64,000 nucleotides of DNA, from assembly GCF_014982975.1 (NCBI RefSeq), contig NZ_JADCKL010000010.1, forward strand, positions 1-64,000, in the 5' to 3' direction. Each line of letters begins with the position of its first letter. Position 1 is the stretch's first letter. This document shows positions 1 to 7,539 of the stretch, piece after piece. The position numbers and the translations under genes are program-made. Source of the DNA: Claveliimonas monacensis (GTDB taxonomy: Bacteria; Bacillota; Clostridia; Lachnospirales; Lachnospiraceae). The notes below the pieces were generated by a model, which saw nothing but the letters and a program-made list of their open reading frames with translations, made no database searches and was not told the origin of the DNA.

Positions 1-150
1 GTTGTTTTGGTCGATGACATTATACACGAAAAGGGAGGTCAATGCTCTTTTTATTTGCAAACCTCCAAAAGATCAAGGTAAAACGTAACTTTAACCAATA
101 AAAAGCATGGTAGTTTTGGACACTACCACGAGAAATATGGAGGAATACGT
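1..150. other. Left-edge non-coding stretch
   Basis: No convincing gene is visible. A plus-strand frame runs from base 1 to a stop at 79-81 and could be the last 26 codons of a gene cut by the window edge, but it is too short to identify. Positions 109-131 can form a small hairpin (TGGTAG and CTACCA arms) just upstream of the aminotransferase ribosome site (ggagg, 139-143). Confidence 0.3.
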
Positions 151-1251
151 ATGAAAAACACGAACCGCCCCGCCTTCCACGGCAGTGATCTGGAACAGAT
201 CGAGGCATATTACCATATCAAAAAGGAGGACATCATAAGCTTTGGAGCCAATGTCAATCCTCTGGGGCTGTCCCCCTCTGTCAAAAAAGCTCTGGCAGAA
301 AATCTGGATGTCATCAGCCGCTATCCTGACCGGGACTATGTTTCCCTGAAAGCCGCCATCTCCGACTACTGTCAGATCCCTGCCTCCTTTGTCGCCGTGG
401 GGAACGGCTCCACAGAGCTGATCTCTCTGCTCATCAGCCAGCGCCGGGCCCGCCATGCCGTGGTCATCGGCCCCACCTACTCAGAATACCAGCGGGAACT
501 GGCCCTGACCGGAGGGCTGGTCACCGCCTACAACCTGAAGGAGGAGGACGGCTTTTTGCCGGACACCGCGGATCTGCTGCGCTTTCTCCCGGAAGACACA
601 GATCTTGTCATCCTGTGCAACCCCAACAATCCCACCTCCTCCGCCATCAGCCGGGACGATCTCACATCTCTTGTCAGCGCCTGCCGGGAGCGGGACATCT
701 TCGTCATGGTGGATGAGACTTACGCCGAGTTCGCCCCGGATCCGCGCCTGATCACGGCCATCCCTCTGACTCTTCGCTTTGACAATCTCATGGTCATCCG
801 GGGCGTGTCCAAATTCTTTGCGGCTCCGGGGCTTCGCCTGGGCTACGGGGTCACTGGAAACCAGGACTTTCTCGCGTCACTCAAGATCCACCAGAACCCA
901 TGGAGCGTCAGCAGCATTGCTGCTCTGGCGGGAGAGCTGATGCTGCAGGATGCCGGCTACATTGAGAAGACCTGGCAGCTCATAGACTCTGAGCGCACCC
1001 GCCTGACTGAGATCCTCTCCGGTTTCCGCCATGCCCGGGTCTACGCCCCCTACGCCAACTTTATCCTGGTGCGGATCCTGAAAGAGGGACTCTCCTCCTT
1101 CCAGGTCTTCGAGGCGGCCATCCGCCAGGGCATGATGATCCGGGACTGCTCCTCCTTCGAGAGCCTGCCAGGAGAGTACATCCGCTTCTGCGTCATGCTG
1201 CCAAAGGACAACGACCGGCTGATGAAGTGCCTGGCAGAGCTGCTTGCCTGA
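151..1251 (+). CDS. PLP-dependent aminotransferase, CobD/HisC-like
   Basis: Cytosolic fold-type I PLP enzyme of 366 aa, the usual length for the histidinol-phosphate aminotransferase / threonine-phosphate decarboxylase (CobD) group. Visible motifs are the NPNNPT loop at residues 157-162, Asp188 and Tyr191 around the cofactor, the Schiff-base Lys221 in GVSK, and the phosphate-binding GLRLGYG at 227-233. The N-terminal FGANVNPLG (31-39) resembles the NxNPLG of CobD proteins. The start follows TATGGAGG. No cobalamin or histidine genes are adjacent, so substrate is undecided: threonine-phosphate, histidinol-phosphate or another phosphorylated amino acid. It converges on metA and shares a terminator hairpin with it. 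Confidence 0.85.
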   Translation: MKNTNRPAFHGSDLEQIEAYYHIKKEDIISFGANVNPLGLSPSVKKALAENLDVISRYPDRDYVSLKAAISDYCQIPASFVAVGNGSTELISLLISQRRARHAVVIGPTYSEYQRELALTGGLVTAYNLKEEDGFLPDTADLLRFLPEDTDLVILCNPNNPTSSAISRDDLTSLVSACRERDIFVMVDETYAEFAPDPRLITAIPLTLRFDNLMVIRGVSKFFAAPGLRLGYGVTGNQDFLASLKIHQNPWSVSSIAALAGELMLQDAGYIEKTWQLIDSERTRLTEILSGFRHARVYAPYANFILVRILKEGLSSFQVFEAAIRQGMMIRDCSSFESLPGEYIRFCVMLPKDNDRLMKCLAELLA

Positions 1252-1271
1252 CGGACACCGGACGATATAGA

Positions 1272-1309
1272 ACGGGGCCGGACCGCTTTTTACCGCTGTC
1301 CGGCCCCGT
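1272..1309. terminator. Shared hairpin between convergent genes
   Basis: A 12-bp perfect stem (1272-1283 with 1298-1309, GC-rich) sits between the stop of the aminotransferase and the stop of metA. T-tracts are short on both sides, so efficiency is uncertain; position fits a bidirectional terminator. Confidence 0.65.
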
Positions 1310-1358
1310 ATGTTTTGAATATTGCTCTATCCTTTTACATCCTCGAAAATCCGGTCTT

Positions 1359-2279
1359 TTAGAAGGGTGTCCCGATCATATTGTAGGGCGTCACCTGGTA
1401 CACGTAGTAATTCAGCCAGTTTGTGTACAGATTGTTCCCGTGGGCCCTCCATGTCAGAAGCGGCCTGTTCTGGGGATCATTGTCCGGGTAATAGTTCTCC
1501 GGGATCTCAATGGGCAGTCCCTTGGCAAGATCCCTCTTGTACTCCCCGTCCAGCGTAACCCTGTCGTACTCCGGATGCCCCATGACAAAGATCTGCCGGC
1601 CATCCTGGGCCATGGAGAGGAAGGCACCTGCCTTTTTGGACTCTGCCAGGATGGTGATCCTTCCGTCCTGCCGGATCTTCTCCGCCGGTACATCTGTGTG
1701 CCTGGAGTGAGGCGCCAGAAAGACATCGTCAAACCCTCTCACCAGGGGGATCTTCCGATTCAGCACTTTGTGGCTGAAGACGCCGAACAGCTTTTTCTCC
1801 AGGGGCACTTTGTTGATCCCGTAGTGGTAGTAGAGGGCTGCCTGGGCTCCCCAGCACAGGTGAAGGGTGGAGGTCACATTGGTCTTCGTCCACTCCATGA
1901 TCTGGGTCAGTTCCTCCCAGTAGTCCACTTCCTCAAAGGGCATCTGCTCCACCGGGGCGCCGGTAATGATAAATCCGTCAAATTTCTGGTCCTTTACCTC
2001 ATTAAAGGGCAGATAGAATTTATTCAGATGGCTGGTGGAGGTGTTCTTGGACTCGTGGCTGGACACGTTGATGAACACCACGTCTATCTGCAGAGGTGTG
2101 TTGGACAAGGACCGCAGGATCTGAAGCTCTGTGTCCTCCTTGAGCGGCATCAGATTCAGAAGCCCGATGCGGATGGGCCTGATATCCTGGTGGGTGGCAC
2201 GGTGATCGTCCATCACAAATATATTCTCCTGCTCCAATATCTCTTTTGCTGGCAGGTCATTCTGTACTCGAATTGGCAT
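1359..2279 (-). CDS. metA: Homoserine O-acyltransferase, predicted acetyl-specific
   Basis: 306 aa, full length for MetA. It activates homoserine for methionine synthesis. The nucleophile Cys142 (LCWGAQ) and the His235/Glu237 pair (GHPEY) are present. Residue 111 is Glu (GAPVEQM); in this family Glu111 is linked to acetyl-CoA use and Gly111, as in E. coli, to succinyl-CoA. I therefore predict O-acetylhomoserine as product despite the usual label homoserine O-succinyltransferase. The start has AAAGGAG upstream. It lies 27 bp after the AI-2E permease gene, likely in the same transcript; no SAM riboswitch is visible in that gap. Confidence 0.96.
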   Translation of the reverse strand: MPIRVQNDLPAKEILEQENIFVMDDHRATHQDIRPIRIGLLNLMPLKEDTELQILRSLSNTPLQIDVVFINVSSHESKNTSTSHLNKFYLPFNEVKDQKFDGFIITGAPVEQMPFEEVDYWEELTQIMEWTKTNVTSTLHLCWGAQAALYYHYGINKVPLEKKLFGVFSHKVLNRKIPLVRGFDDVFLAPHSRHTDVPAEKIRQDGRITILAESKKAGAFLSMAQDGRQIFVMGHPEYDRVTLDGEYKRDLAKGLPIEIPENYYPDNDPQNRPLLTWRAHGNNLYTNWLNYYVYQVTPYNMIGTPF

Positions 2280-2306
2280 AGTCTCTTCTCCTTTAACTTT
2301 TATCTG

Positions 2307-3647
2307 CTATGGTTTGTCTGGGCCTGTCTTCTCTTCTGCTTCCCCGTCGTCCCGGGGAGCCTTGTCTCTGTGTATATAGGTGCCTTCATCGTCCACATAG
2401 CTCAGCTCATCATAATAGTCAGACTGAACAGGGAGATCTTTTTTCTCCAGCCGCCTGTTGACAATACTCTGGATGATATAGTAGATCACTGCAAAGGTGG
2501 GCACACCCATGAGCATTCCCGGGAATCCGAACAGTCCACCTCCCAGAAGGATGGAGAAAATAACCCAGAAAGCGGAAAGCCCTGTGCTGTTTCCAAGGAT
2601 CTTAGGTCCAATGAAATTGCCGTCCAGCTGCTGCAGAAGAAAGATAAAGATAATAAAATACACACCCTTCAGCGGATCTGCGAGCATGATCAGGAGGGCT
2701 GATGGGATCGCTCCTATGTAGGGGCCGAAAAACGGGATCACATTGGTCACGCCCACGATCACGCTGACCAGCACCACATACGGCATCTTGAGTATGGAAA
2801 TGCCGATAAAGCACAGCACTCCGATGATGGCGGAGTCGATGATCTTCCCGATGATAAACCCTCCGAAGATCTCGTTGCTCTTTCTTGTCAGGTGAAGGAT
2901 AGCGTTGGCGTTCCTGCTGGAAAATGCCGCGTAGACGGTCTTCTTTGTCTGGGACACAAATTTCTCTTTGCTGAACAGCACATACACCGAGACGATGATG
3001 CCGATCAGTGCGTTAAAGACTTCGCTGAGGAATCTGATCACTCCCTCTGTCAGGCTGGCCATCAGGTCGTTGATCCGGGCCAGAAGGTCTGTGCGCAGCC
3101 AGTTCTGCAGCATGTCTGTTCCTTCACTGAGTGCCCGCTTTATGATATCCCCGATGGCTGAATCATCAGCGTAGATCCGGTTCAGCTGTTTTCCCAGACC
3201 GTTCAGCTGCCCCGGCAGGGTCATGATCAGGTCCCGGATACTCTTGTACAGCTCCGGTATCAGCATATTAAACAGGGCCGCGATCAGAAAGAGCAGGAAC
3301 ACCACCGCCAGGGCGATCCCGGCTGCCCGTGAGAACTTCTCCGCCTTCTCGTCATTTTTCATTTTCCTCTTCAGTGCGGGGACGAGATAGCGGTCCACCT
3401 GCTTTACAATAGGATTCAGCAGGTAGGCGATGACGAGCCCGTACAGGATCGGCTTCAGCACATCTACTACTGTCCACATCACATCCGTCAGATTGGTGGC
3501 CCGGAGCAGCGCAAAATAAAACATGATGCCGGCTGCCACCACGAGGAAATAGGTAATTCCCCTGCCGAACTGCTGCCGGATCCAGGATGTCCCCCTGCCG
3601 CTCCTTGCCCTGTCCTTGTTCTCTCTTTCTGTCTCCTTCTCTGTCAT
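2307..3647 (-). CDS. AI-2E family (UPF0118) transporter
   Basis: About 446 aa integral membrane protein of the AI-2E/PerM permease family. Hydrophobic segments lie near residues 25-50, 58-80, 105-130, 205-230, 255-300 and 310-400, with a soluble loop after the third and an acidic, charged tail. Family hallmarks include the GVTNVIPFFGPYIGA segment and GPKILGNSTGLS. Members export small molecules or ions; the substrate here cannot be read. Of the clustered start codons at 3656, 3653 and 3647, the last has the best distance (9 nt) from AAAAGGA, so I chose it. First gene of a probable operon with metA. Confidence 0.9.
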   Translation of the reverse strand: MTEKETERENKDRARSGRGTSWIRQQFGRGITYFLVVAAGIMFYFALLRATNLTDVMWTVVDVLKPILYGLVIAYLLNPIVKQVDRYLVPALKRKMKNDEKAEKFSRAAGIALAVVFLLFLIAALFNMLIPELYKSIRDLIMTLPGQLNGLGKQLNRIYADDSAIGDIIKRALSEGTDMLQNWLRTDLLARINDLMASLTEGVIRFLSEVFNALIGIIVSVYVLFSKEKFVSQTKKTVYAAFSSRNANAILHLTRKSNEIFGGFIIGKIIDSAIIGVLCFIGISILKMPYVVLVSVIVGVTNVIPFFGPYIGAIPSALLIMLADPLKGVYFIIFIFLLQQLDGNFIGPKILGNSTGLSAFWVIFSILLGGGLFGFPGMLMGVPTFAVIYYIIQSIVNRRLEKKDLPVQSDYYDELSYVDDEGTYIHRDKAPRDDGEAEEKTGPDKP

Positions 3648-3683
3648 ATCCATCATTCCTTTTCCATTCTGCGCATATAAATC

Positions 3684-3712
3684 ATTATATCAATGCCCTT
3701 CTGAAAAAGCAA
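3684..3712 (-). promoter_or_regulatory. Promoter of the AI-2E permease-metA operon
   Basis: -35 TTGCTT (3707-3712), 17-bp spacer, -10 TATAAT (3684-3689) preceded by TGA, giving an extended -10. Confidence 0.7.
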
Positions 3713-3720
3713 CGAAGAAA

Positions 3721-3749
3721 GGAAGGACATTGCTGTATGCTGTCCTTCC
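3721..3749 (-). terminator. Terminator after the DUF1540 gene
   Basis: A 9-bp stem (GGAAGGACA with TGTCCTTCC) with an 11-base loop, followed on the minus strand by TTTCTTC. It separates the DUF1540 gene from the permease promoter. Confidence 0.65.
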
Positions 3750-3812
3750 TCTCTCTTTCCTGTTCTGTTATCCTGTGCGCGTCGTCTTCTATCCGCACTG
3801 ATCTTATTCGTC

Positions 3813-4181
3813 TCAGCAGGTAAATGTGGCGCACTCTGTCTGACTGCTCTGACTGGCATTTCCGCCCTCCACGCTGATCTTTCCGGCATGGCACTGGCAG
3901 TTGTCGTTGTACTTGCACTGAACGGCCTGGCAGTCCACACAGCTGCAGGCTGAAGCGCTTGCCGCGCTGTCAGTCATTCCCATGCCGGATGCTCCGCTGT
4001 AGGAATTGCTGTAGGAGCTGCCGGATGCATTTGTCTGGGCGTTTCCTCTCTCCTGGAAACTGTCACAGCAGGTCTCGTCCGCTCTTTTTGCAGAGTTTCC
4101 TCCCACCTGGATCTTGTCCAGGGTACAGTAGTAATTCTGGTTGTGCATGCAAGTCTGCACTGTGCACTTCAATTCTGGCAT
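3813..4181 (-). CDS. DUF1540 protein with two Cys-rich modules
   Basis: 122 aa, Cys-rich small protein. Two DUF1540 modules are seen: residues 3-43 (Cys at CTVQTC, YYC and CC) and about 82-122 (CSC, CQAVQC, NCQC, C, C), joined by a Ser/Gly/Asn-rich linker. DUF1540 proteins are common in Clostridia; their role is not established, though the Cys pattern suggests metal binding. An upstream in-frame start exists at 4286, but the start at 4181 has a strong AAAGGAGG ten bases before it and opens directly with the first module. It follows the thioesterase gene by 67 bp and has its own terminator. Confidence 0.85.
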   Translation of the reverse strand: MPELKCTVQTCMHNQNYYCTLDKIQVGGNSAKRADETCCDSFQERGNAQTNASGSSYSNSYSGASGMGMTDSAASASACSCVDCQAVQCKYNDNCQCHAGKISVEGGNASQSSQTECATFTC

Positions 4182-4248
4182 TGATACTACCTCCTTTATC
4201 CGTTTATCGGAAATAGTATCTGCACTTTTTTGAAAAATATTCTGGCTT

Positions 4249-4677
4249 TTACTTCTCCTGTCCCATGACTCCCACAAAGAGCGCATGGATGTCGGGATAG
4301 TCTTTCTTCAAGGATACAGGGCGCCCCTTTTCATTTAAAAAACAATGCTTTGTCAGCCCCCGGCAGTGGACCATGCCGGTGTTCTCATCTGTCACCTCAT
4401 ACTCCAGGGTCAGCTTGATGCCGTTGTACTCCTTCATCCTGGTTCGGATGGACACGGTGTCCCCAAAGCGGACCATACGCAGATAGTCCGCCTCTACGCC
4501 CAGGACGGGGCTGGCTATCCCCAGCTCCTCCATCCGGTCATACCCCATGCCCATCTGCTCCATAAGGTCGACCCTGGCCTCTTCAAACCACCGGATATAG
4601 TTGGAGTGATGAACGACTCTCATCTGATCCGTCTCATAGTACTGCACTTTATGTATGTATTTCTGTATCTCTCTCAT
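4249..4677 (-). CDS. Acyl-CoA thioesterase, YbgC/FadM-like hotdog fold
   Basis: 142 aa, single 4HBT hotdog domain. The conserved N-terminal block with Asp17 (ETDQM, then VVHHSNYIRWFEEAR) is the catalytic signature of the YbgC/FadM group, which cleaves acyl-CoA or related thioesters in the cytosol. Start and stop codons overlap with the upstream aldo/keto reductase as TAATG, so translation is probably coupled. Last gene of the SEC-C/YdcF/AKR/thioesterase run. Substrate chain length cannot be deduced. Confidence 0.9.
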   Translation of the reverse strand: MREIQKYIHKVQYYETDQMRVVHHSNYIRWFEEARVDLMEQMGMGYDRMEELGIASPVLGVEADYLRMVRFGDTVSIRTRMKEYNGIKLTLEYEVTDENTGMVHCRGLTKHCFLNEKGRPVSLKKDYPDIHALFVGVMGQEK

Positions 4678-5543
4678 TATCTCTCACTCCCTCTTATGGA
4701 TCCGGTGTCCGGATGCTGCCCCGACCAGCCGGTCTGAGGTATGGTCCCCAGCCTGTACATATCCTCCTCTTCTATCTCAAACCCGAACACATCCTGATTC
4801 TGCTTCATCCTCTCCATGGCGGAGGACTTAGGCAGGGGCACAACGCCCCGCTGGATGGCATAGCGGATACACAGCTGCGCCACAGAGACGCCGTAGCGGC
4901 CCGCCATCTCCTGCAGCATCTCATTGTCCAGGAGGGCTCTCCTTCCAATGGGGCTCCAGGCCTGTACCAGGATCCCCTTCTCCTGACAGTACCGGACCGT
5001 CATCTCCTGGGTATAGCCGGGGTGGAACTCGATCTGGTCCACCGCCGGACGGACACGGCAGTCCTCCAGCAGGTTATCGATGTGGTGGGGAAGGAAGTTG
5101 CTCACGCCGATGGCTCTGACCTTTCCCTCCTCGTACAGTTCCTCCAGCCCCTTCCATGTCTCTTTGTCCAGCTGTTTCCAGTCCTCGTATCCTTCCTCAG
5201 GCAGGGGCCAGTGGATCAGATAGAGATCCAGGTAATCTGTCTCCAGCATCTCCAGAGACTGCCGGAATGCTTTTTTAACATTCTCATATCCCATCTGGGT
5301 CTTCCACGCCTTTGACGTGATAAAGAATTCCTTCCTCGGGACGCCGCTTCTGCGTATGGCCTCCGCCAGGTACTCCTCCGTTCCGTAGAAGGAGGCCGTG
5401 TCAAAATACCGGTACCCGGCTTCAATGGCCATTTCTATTATATCCGCGCTCTTACCGTCCGCCGCCTTGTAGGTGCCGTAGCCAAGGCAGGGATTTTTCA
5501 CTCCGTTGTTTAACGTGTAGCAGTCGTACATATTCTTCATCAT
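4677..5543 (-). CDS. Aldo/keto reductase
   Basis: 288 aa NADPH-dependent reductase of the AKR superfamily. The catalytic tetrad is complete: Asp48 (FDTA), Tyr53, Lys78 (TSKAW) and His111 (LIHWP). The cofactor end PLPKSSAMERMKQN near residue 241 matches the AKR5-type 2,5-diketogluconate reductase group. The start at 5543 has AAAGGAG four bases upstream; the next in-frame ATG (5540) is equally possible. It lies 9 bp after the YdcF gene. The carbonyl substrate is unknown. Confidence 0.93.
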   Translation of the reverse strand: MMKNMYDCYTLNNGVKNPCLGYGTYKAADGKSADIIEMAIEAGYRYFDTASFYGTEEYLAEAIRRSGVPRKEFFITSKAWKTQMGYENVKKAFRQSLEMLETDYLDLYLIHWPLPEEGYEDWKQLDKETWKGLEELYEEGKVRAIGVSNFLPHHIDNLLEDCRVRPAVDQIEFHPGYTQEMTVRYCQEKGILVQAWSPIGRRALLDNEMLQEMAGRYGVSVAQLCIRYAIQRGVVPLPKSSAMERMKQNQDVFGFEIEEEDMYRLGTIPQTGWSGQHPDTGSIRGSER

Positions 5544-5552
5544 TTCTCTCCT

Positions 5553-6266
5553 TTATCTGAAAATCCACATCTTCCAGACCGCAAAGAACTCTCTTACCGC
5601 ATAGTTAAGGAACAGTACTGCGCTGCTGGAAGCCGGGATGGCCCGGGGATTTTTATAACCTGTTCTCCTGGCATACTCCTTAGCCCTGTACATGTGGAAG
5701 TTGTTAGTCACAACTCCAACCGGCTCTGTCTTGTCCGGTATGAAGGCGCTGGAGAAGGCAAAGTTCTCCCTGGTGGACGTAGAACGGTCCTCCTTTAGGA
5801 TCCGCTCCGGACTGATCCCTCTTGCCCGCAGATACGCCTCCATCGCCCCCGCCTCGGTGATCGCCTCCCCTTTTCCCATGCCGCCGGACACGATCACCGC
5901 CGTACCTGGATGAGACTCCAGATAAGTGACCGCCGCCTCCAGGCGGCGGCTCAGGGAGCCTGTCACTTTCGTTCCCTGGATATGGGCCCCGAGGACGATG
6001 ATAAAGGGACAGTCTGCCTCCCGATCCGGGCGCATCCCCAGAAGGATCCGCATCTCCACCACCGCAAATACAAAAAGGGCAATGGAAAAAGAACTCTCCA
6101 CTGCCAGTTCCAGCCAGGAAGGCCCCGCAAGGGCGGCCGCATGTCCCAGAAGACACACGGCCCCGGCCCCTGGCCAGAACCAGGCAAAGGTAGATTTCCA
6201 CTTTCCCATCGCCATACAGATGATCAGATAATATGCCAGACAGAAAACCGCTGCTGCCAGTATCAT
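5553..6266 (-). CDS. YdcF/ElyC-like DUF218 membrane protein
   Basis: 237 aa. Three hydrophobic stretches (about residues 2-19, 28-48 and 55-77) precede a DUF218 domain from residue 88, with VLGAHIQG, SGGMGKGE, the STRENF motif near 164 and TNNFHMYRA at 187-195. Family members act at the cell envelope (ElyC is linked to peptidoglycan or lipid-carrier metabolism), but function is not settled. I place the start at 6266, one base past the SEC-C gene stop, because the protein then opens with a membrane helix; a longer upstream extension reads as non-homologous Arg/Pro-rich sequence. Confidence 0.85.
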   Translation of the reverse strand: MILAAAVFCLAYYLIICMAMGKWKSTFAWFWPGAGAVCLLGHAAALAGPSWLELAVESSFSIALFVFAVVEMRILLGMRPDREADCPFIIVLGAHIQGTKVTGSLSRRLEAAVTYLESHPGTAVIVSGGMGKGEAITEAGAMEAYLRARGISPERILKEDRSTSTRENFAFSSAFIPDKTEPVGVVTNNFHMYRAKEYARRTGYKNPRAIPASSSAVLFLNYAVREFFAVWKMWIFR

Positions 6267-6267
6267 C

Positions 6268-6771
6268 TTATCTTCCGCAGCAGTGTTTGTATTTCTTTCC
6301 GCTTCCGCAGGGGCAGGGATCATTGCGCCCGATCTTCTTCGGCTTGCGGATCGTGCCTGACTCCTTCTGCTCTTTGTAGAGAGCCTTTCTCTCCTCCTCG
6401 GTGAAAATAGCATCCCACTGGGGAAGATTGTAAAGCCAGTCAGCCTTGGCGGCCACCATGTTCTTATATAACAGGGCTTTGTCGTACACAAGGTTTACCT
6501 GTGTGTCCTCGTCCATGGTCTCAATGGGGTTTGGCACCTTCAGGCTCTCGTCAATGCCATCCAGAAAGCCCACCATCGTCATAACGCTGTGTCCGAATCT
6601 GTCTGCCAGCTCTTTGACTGTGCCGCGGACTTCCTCCTCCGGGTTGGAGAGCAGTTTCTCATAGATCTCCTTCTCGATCTGGAAATAGGAAGCCCAGAAC
6701 TTCTGAAGCTGGCCTCTGTCTGCCTTCTCATTGTAAGCGGTAGCCCGCCACTGTTCCAGTAATGTACTCAT
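6268..6771 (-). CDS. SEC-C zinc-binding motif protein
   Basis: 167 aa. The last 20 residues are a canonical SEC-C motif ([16 protein letters not shown]), a zinc site also found at the SecA C-terminus. The remaining helical region has no recognised fold. The start at 6771 is preceded by AAAGGAG at the right distance; a longer in-frame start 16 codons upstream lacks a ribosome site. It heads the operon with YdcF, AKR and thioesterase. Role unknown; SEC-C tails often mediate metal-dependent protein or ribosome contacts. Confidence 0.85.
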   Translation of the reverse strand: MSTLLEQWRATAYNEKADRGQLQKFWASYFQIEKEIYEKLLSNPEEEVRGTVKELADRFGHSVMTMVGFLDGIDESLKVPNPIETMDEDTQVNLVYDKALLYKNMVAAKADWLYNLPQWDAIFTEEERKALYKEQKESGTIRKPKKIGRNDPCPCGSGKKYKHCCGR

Positions 6772-6824
6772 TTTTATACTCCTTTGTGCTCCTGCCTGCG
6801 CAGGTTTTTTTCTGTGCAAGCCCT

Positions 6825-6892
6825 ATTATATACTATTTTCCCCGATTTTCAAAGAGGATGGATTTGATTTTTTAACTGTTTCCCTATATAAT
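6825..6892. promoter_or_regulatory. Divergent promoter pair
   Basis: Plus strand: TTGATT (6864-6869), 17 bp, TATAAT (6887-6892), for the 92-aa membrane protein. Minus strand: TTGAAA (6847-6852), 16 bp, TATAAT (6825-6830), for the SEC-C operon. The two are interleaved back to back. Confidence 0.75.
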
Positions 6893-6933
6893 ACTGGAAT
6901 ACAGCAATATGTTTCTGAAAGGAGTCTTCTCAT

Positions 6934-7212
6934 ATGGAAAAGATCAGGCGGATCCTGGCAGCCTGCGGGGCTGTTCTTCTCCTCGCCATGTACGGCAGCA
7001 CGCTCTTCTTCGCCATCACTGACCATTCACAGACAATGGGTCTTCTAAAAGCCTCCATTGCATGTACCTTTATCATCCCTGTCCTTCTGTACGCCTACAC
7101 ACTCGTGTACAGGAACATCCGGAACAGCCGCCCGGCCTCCGGCGAGGAGAGCGCCTGTGAAGATATGACGGATCTGGCAGGGGAAGAAGATCCCGGCAGT
7201 GATCAGACGTAA
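6934..7212 (+). CDS. Small two-helix membrane protein
   Basis: 92 aa, unrecognised. Two transmembrane helices (about residues 10-29 and 39-58) are followed by an acidic tail rich in Glu and Asp. It has a consensus promoter, GAAAGGAG before the ATG, and its own terminator, so it is very likely expressed as a single gene. Family not identified; the short basic N-terminus suggests a cytosolic N-terminus and cytosolic acidic tail. Confidence 0.75.
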   Translation: MEKIRRILAACGAVLLLAMYGSTLFFAITDHSQTMGLLKASIACTFIIPVLLYAYTLVYRNIRNSRPASGEESACEDMTDLAGEEDPGSDQT

Positions 7213-7358
7213 AGTCCGGCCCACATCCAGGCCGGGCTTTTTTCTTTTACCTGACCTTTTCTACTCTGCTGCGCCTCTTTTATCTTCTGTCTCTTATTTA
7301 AGTACTCTTCCATGGAAATTGCTTCCTGGCTGATGTCTTTTCTCTCGCTGTTTCTCAT
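7203..7358 (-). CDS. Small charged protein, 51 aa
   Basis: Unrecognised. The frame opens at 7358 with GGAGG eight bases upstream and encodes a highly charged, Glu/Lys/Arg/Gln-rich helical peptide (SMEEYLNKRQKIKEAQQS in the middle) ending in a Trp-rich tail. Its 3' end overlaps the tail of the convergent membrane-protein gene by 10 bp and reads through the complement of that gene's terminator. The ideal ribosome site and ordered, charged composition argue for a real gene; shortness and the odd 3' end argue for caution. Confidence 0.5.
   Translation of the reverse strand: MRNSERKDISQEAISMEEYLNKRQKIKEAQQSRKGQVKEKSPAWMWAGLYV
7213..7248 (+). terminator. Rho-independent terminator
   Basis: Stem 7213-7221 with 7230-7238 (one G-U pair), then a T-rich run to 7248. 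Starts directly after the stop of the 92-aa membrane protein. Confidence 0.9.
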
Positions 7359-7365
7359 GCTGCAT

Positions 7366-7539
7366 ACCTCCACTTCTATTTATTTATACTCCATACTCCG
7401 ATTTCCCGGCTTTATTATTATATTGCCGGTCTTCTGTTTTTATGACTTTTTCTGCTATGCTGTTACTATACTTCACAAATGTGTCTTCTGTATGGAGAGA
7501 AGCTAAAATAAAAGTAAGGAATTTCTTAAAAAAATATTG
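7366..7539 (-). other. AT-rich gap downstream of the symporter gene
   Basis: Holds the 3' end region of the symporter transcript and the 5' region of the 51-aa gene. A CCGGC/GCCGG hairpin lies around 7400-7425 without a clear T-tract. At 7510-7530 is a 21-bp motif that recurs at 17527-17547 with 19 matches. No other coding frame with a ribosome site was seen. Confidence 0.4.

Noticed and set aside
43-102. 19-codon leader peptide after GGGAGG
   Set aside because: Ribosome site is only three bases from the ATG, and no attenuator follows.
2280-2306. SAM riboswitch before metA
   Set aside because: Only 27 bp lie between the permease stop and metA; no S-box motifs.
1227-2702. Plus-strand 491-codon frame
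   Set aside because: Antisense shadow of metA and the AI-2E gene; both real genes have motifs and ribosome sites.
4182-4286. 35-residue extension of the DUF1540 protein
   Set aside because: Overlaps the thioesterase end and lacks a ribosome site.
6267-6491. 75-residue N-terminal extension of the YdcF protein
   Set aside because: Reads the SEC-C gene out of frame, Arg/Pro/Ser-rich with no family match; the inner start begins with a helix.
7312-7506. Plus-strand 64-codon hydrophobic frame
   Set aside because: No ribosome site, Phe/Leu/Tyr-rich by AT composition, and opposite a better-supported small gene.
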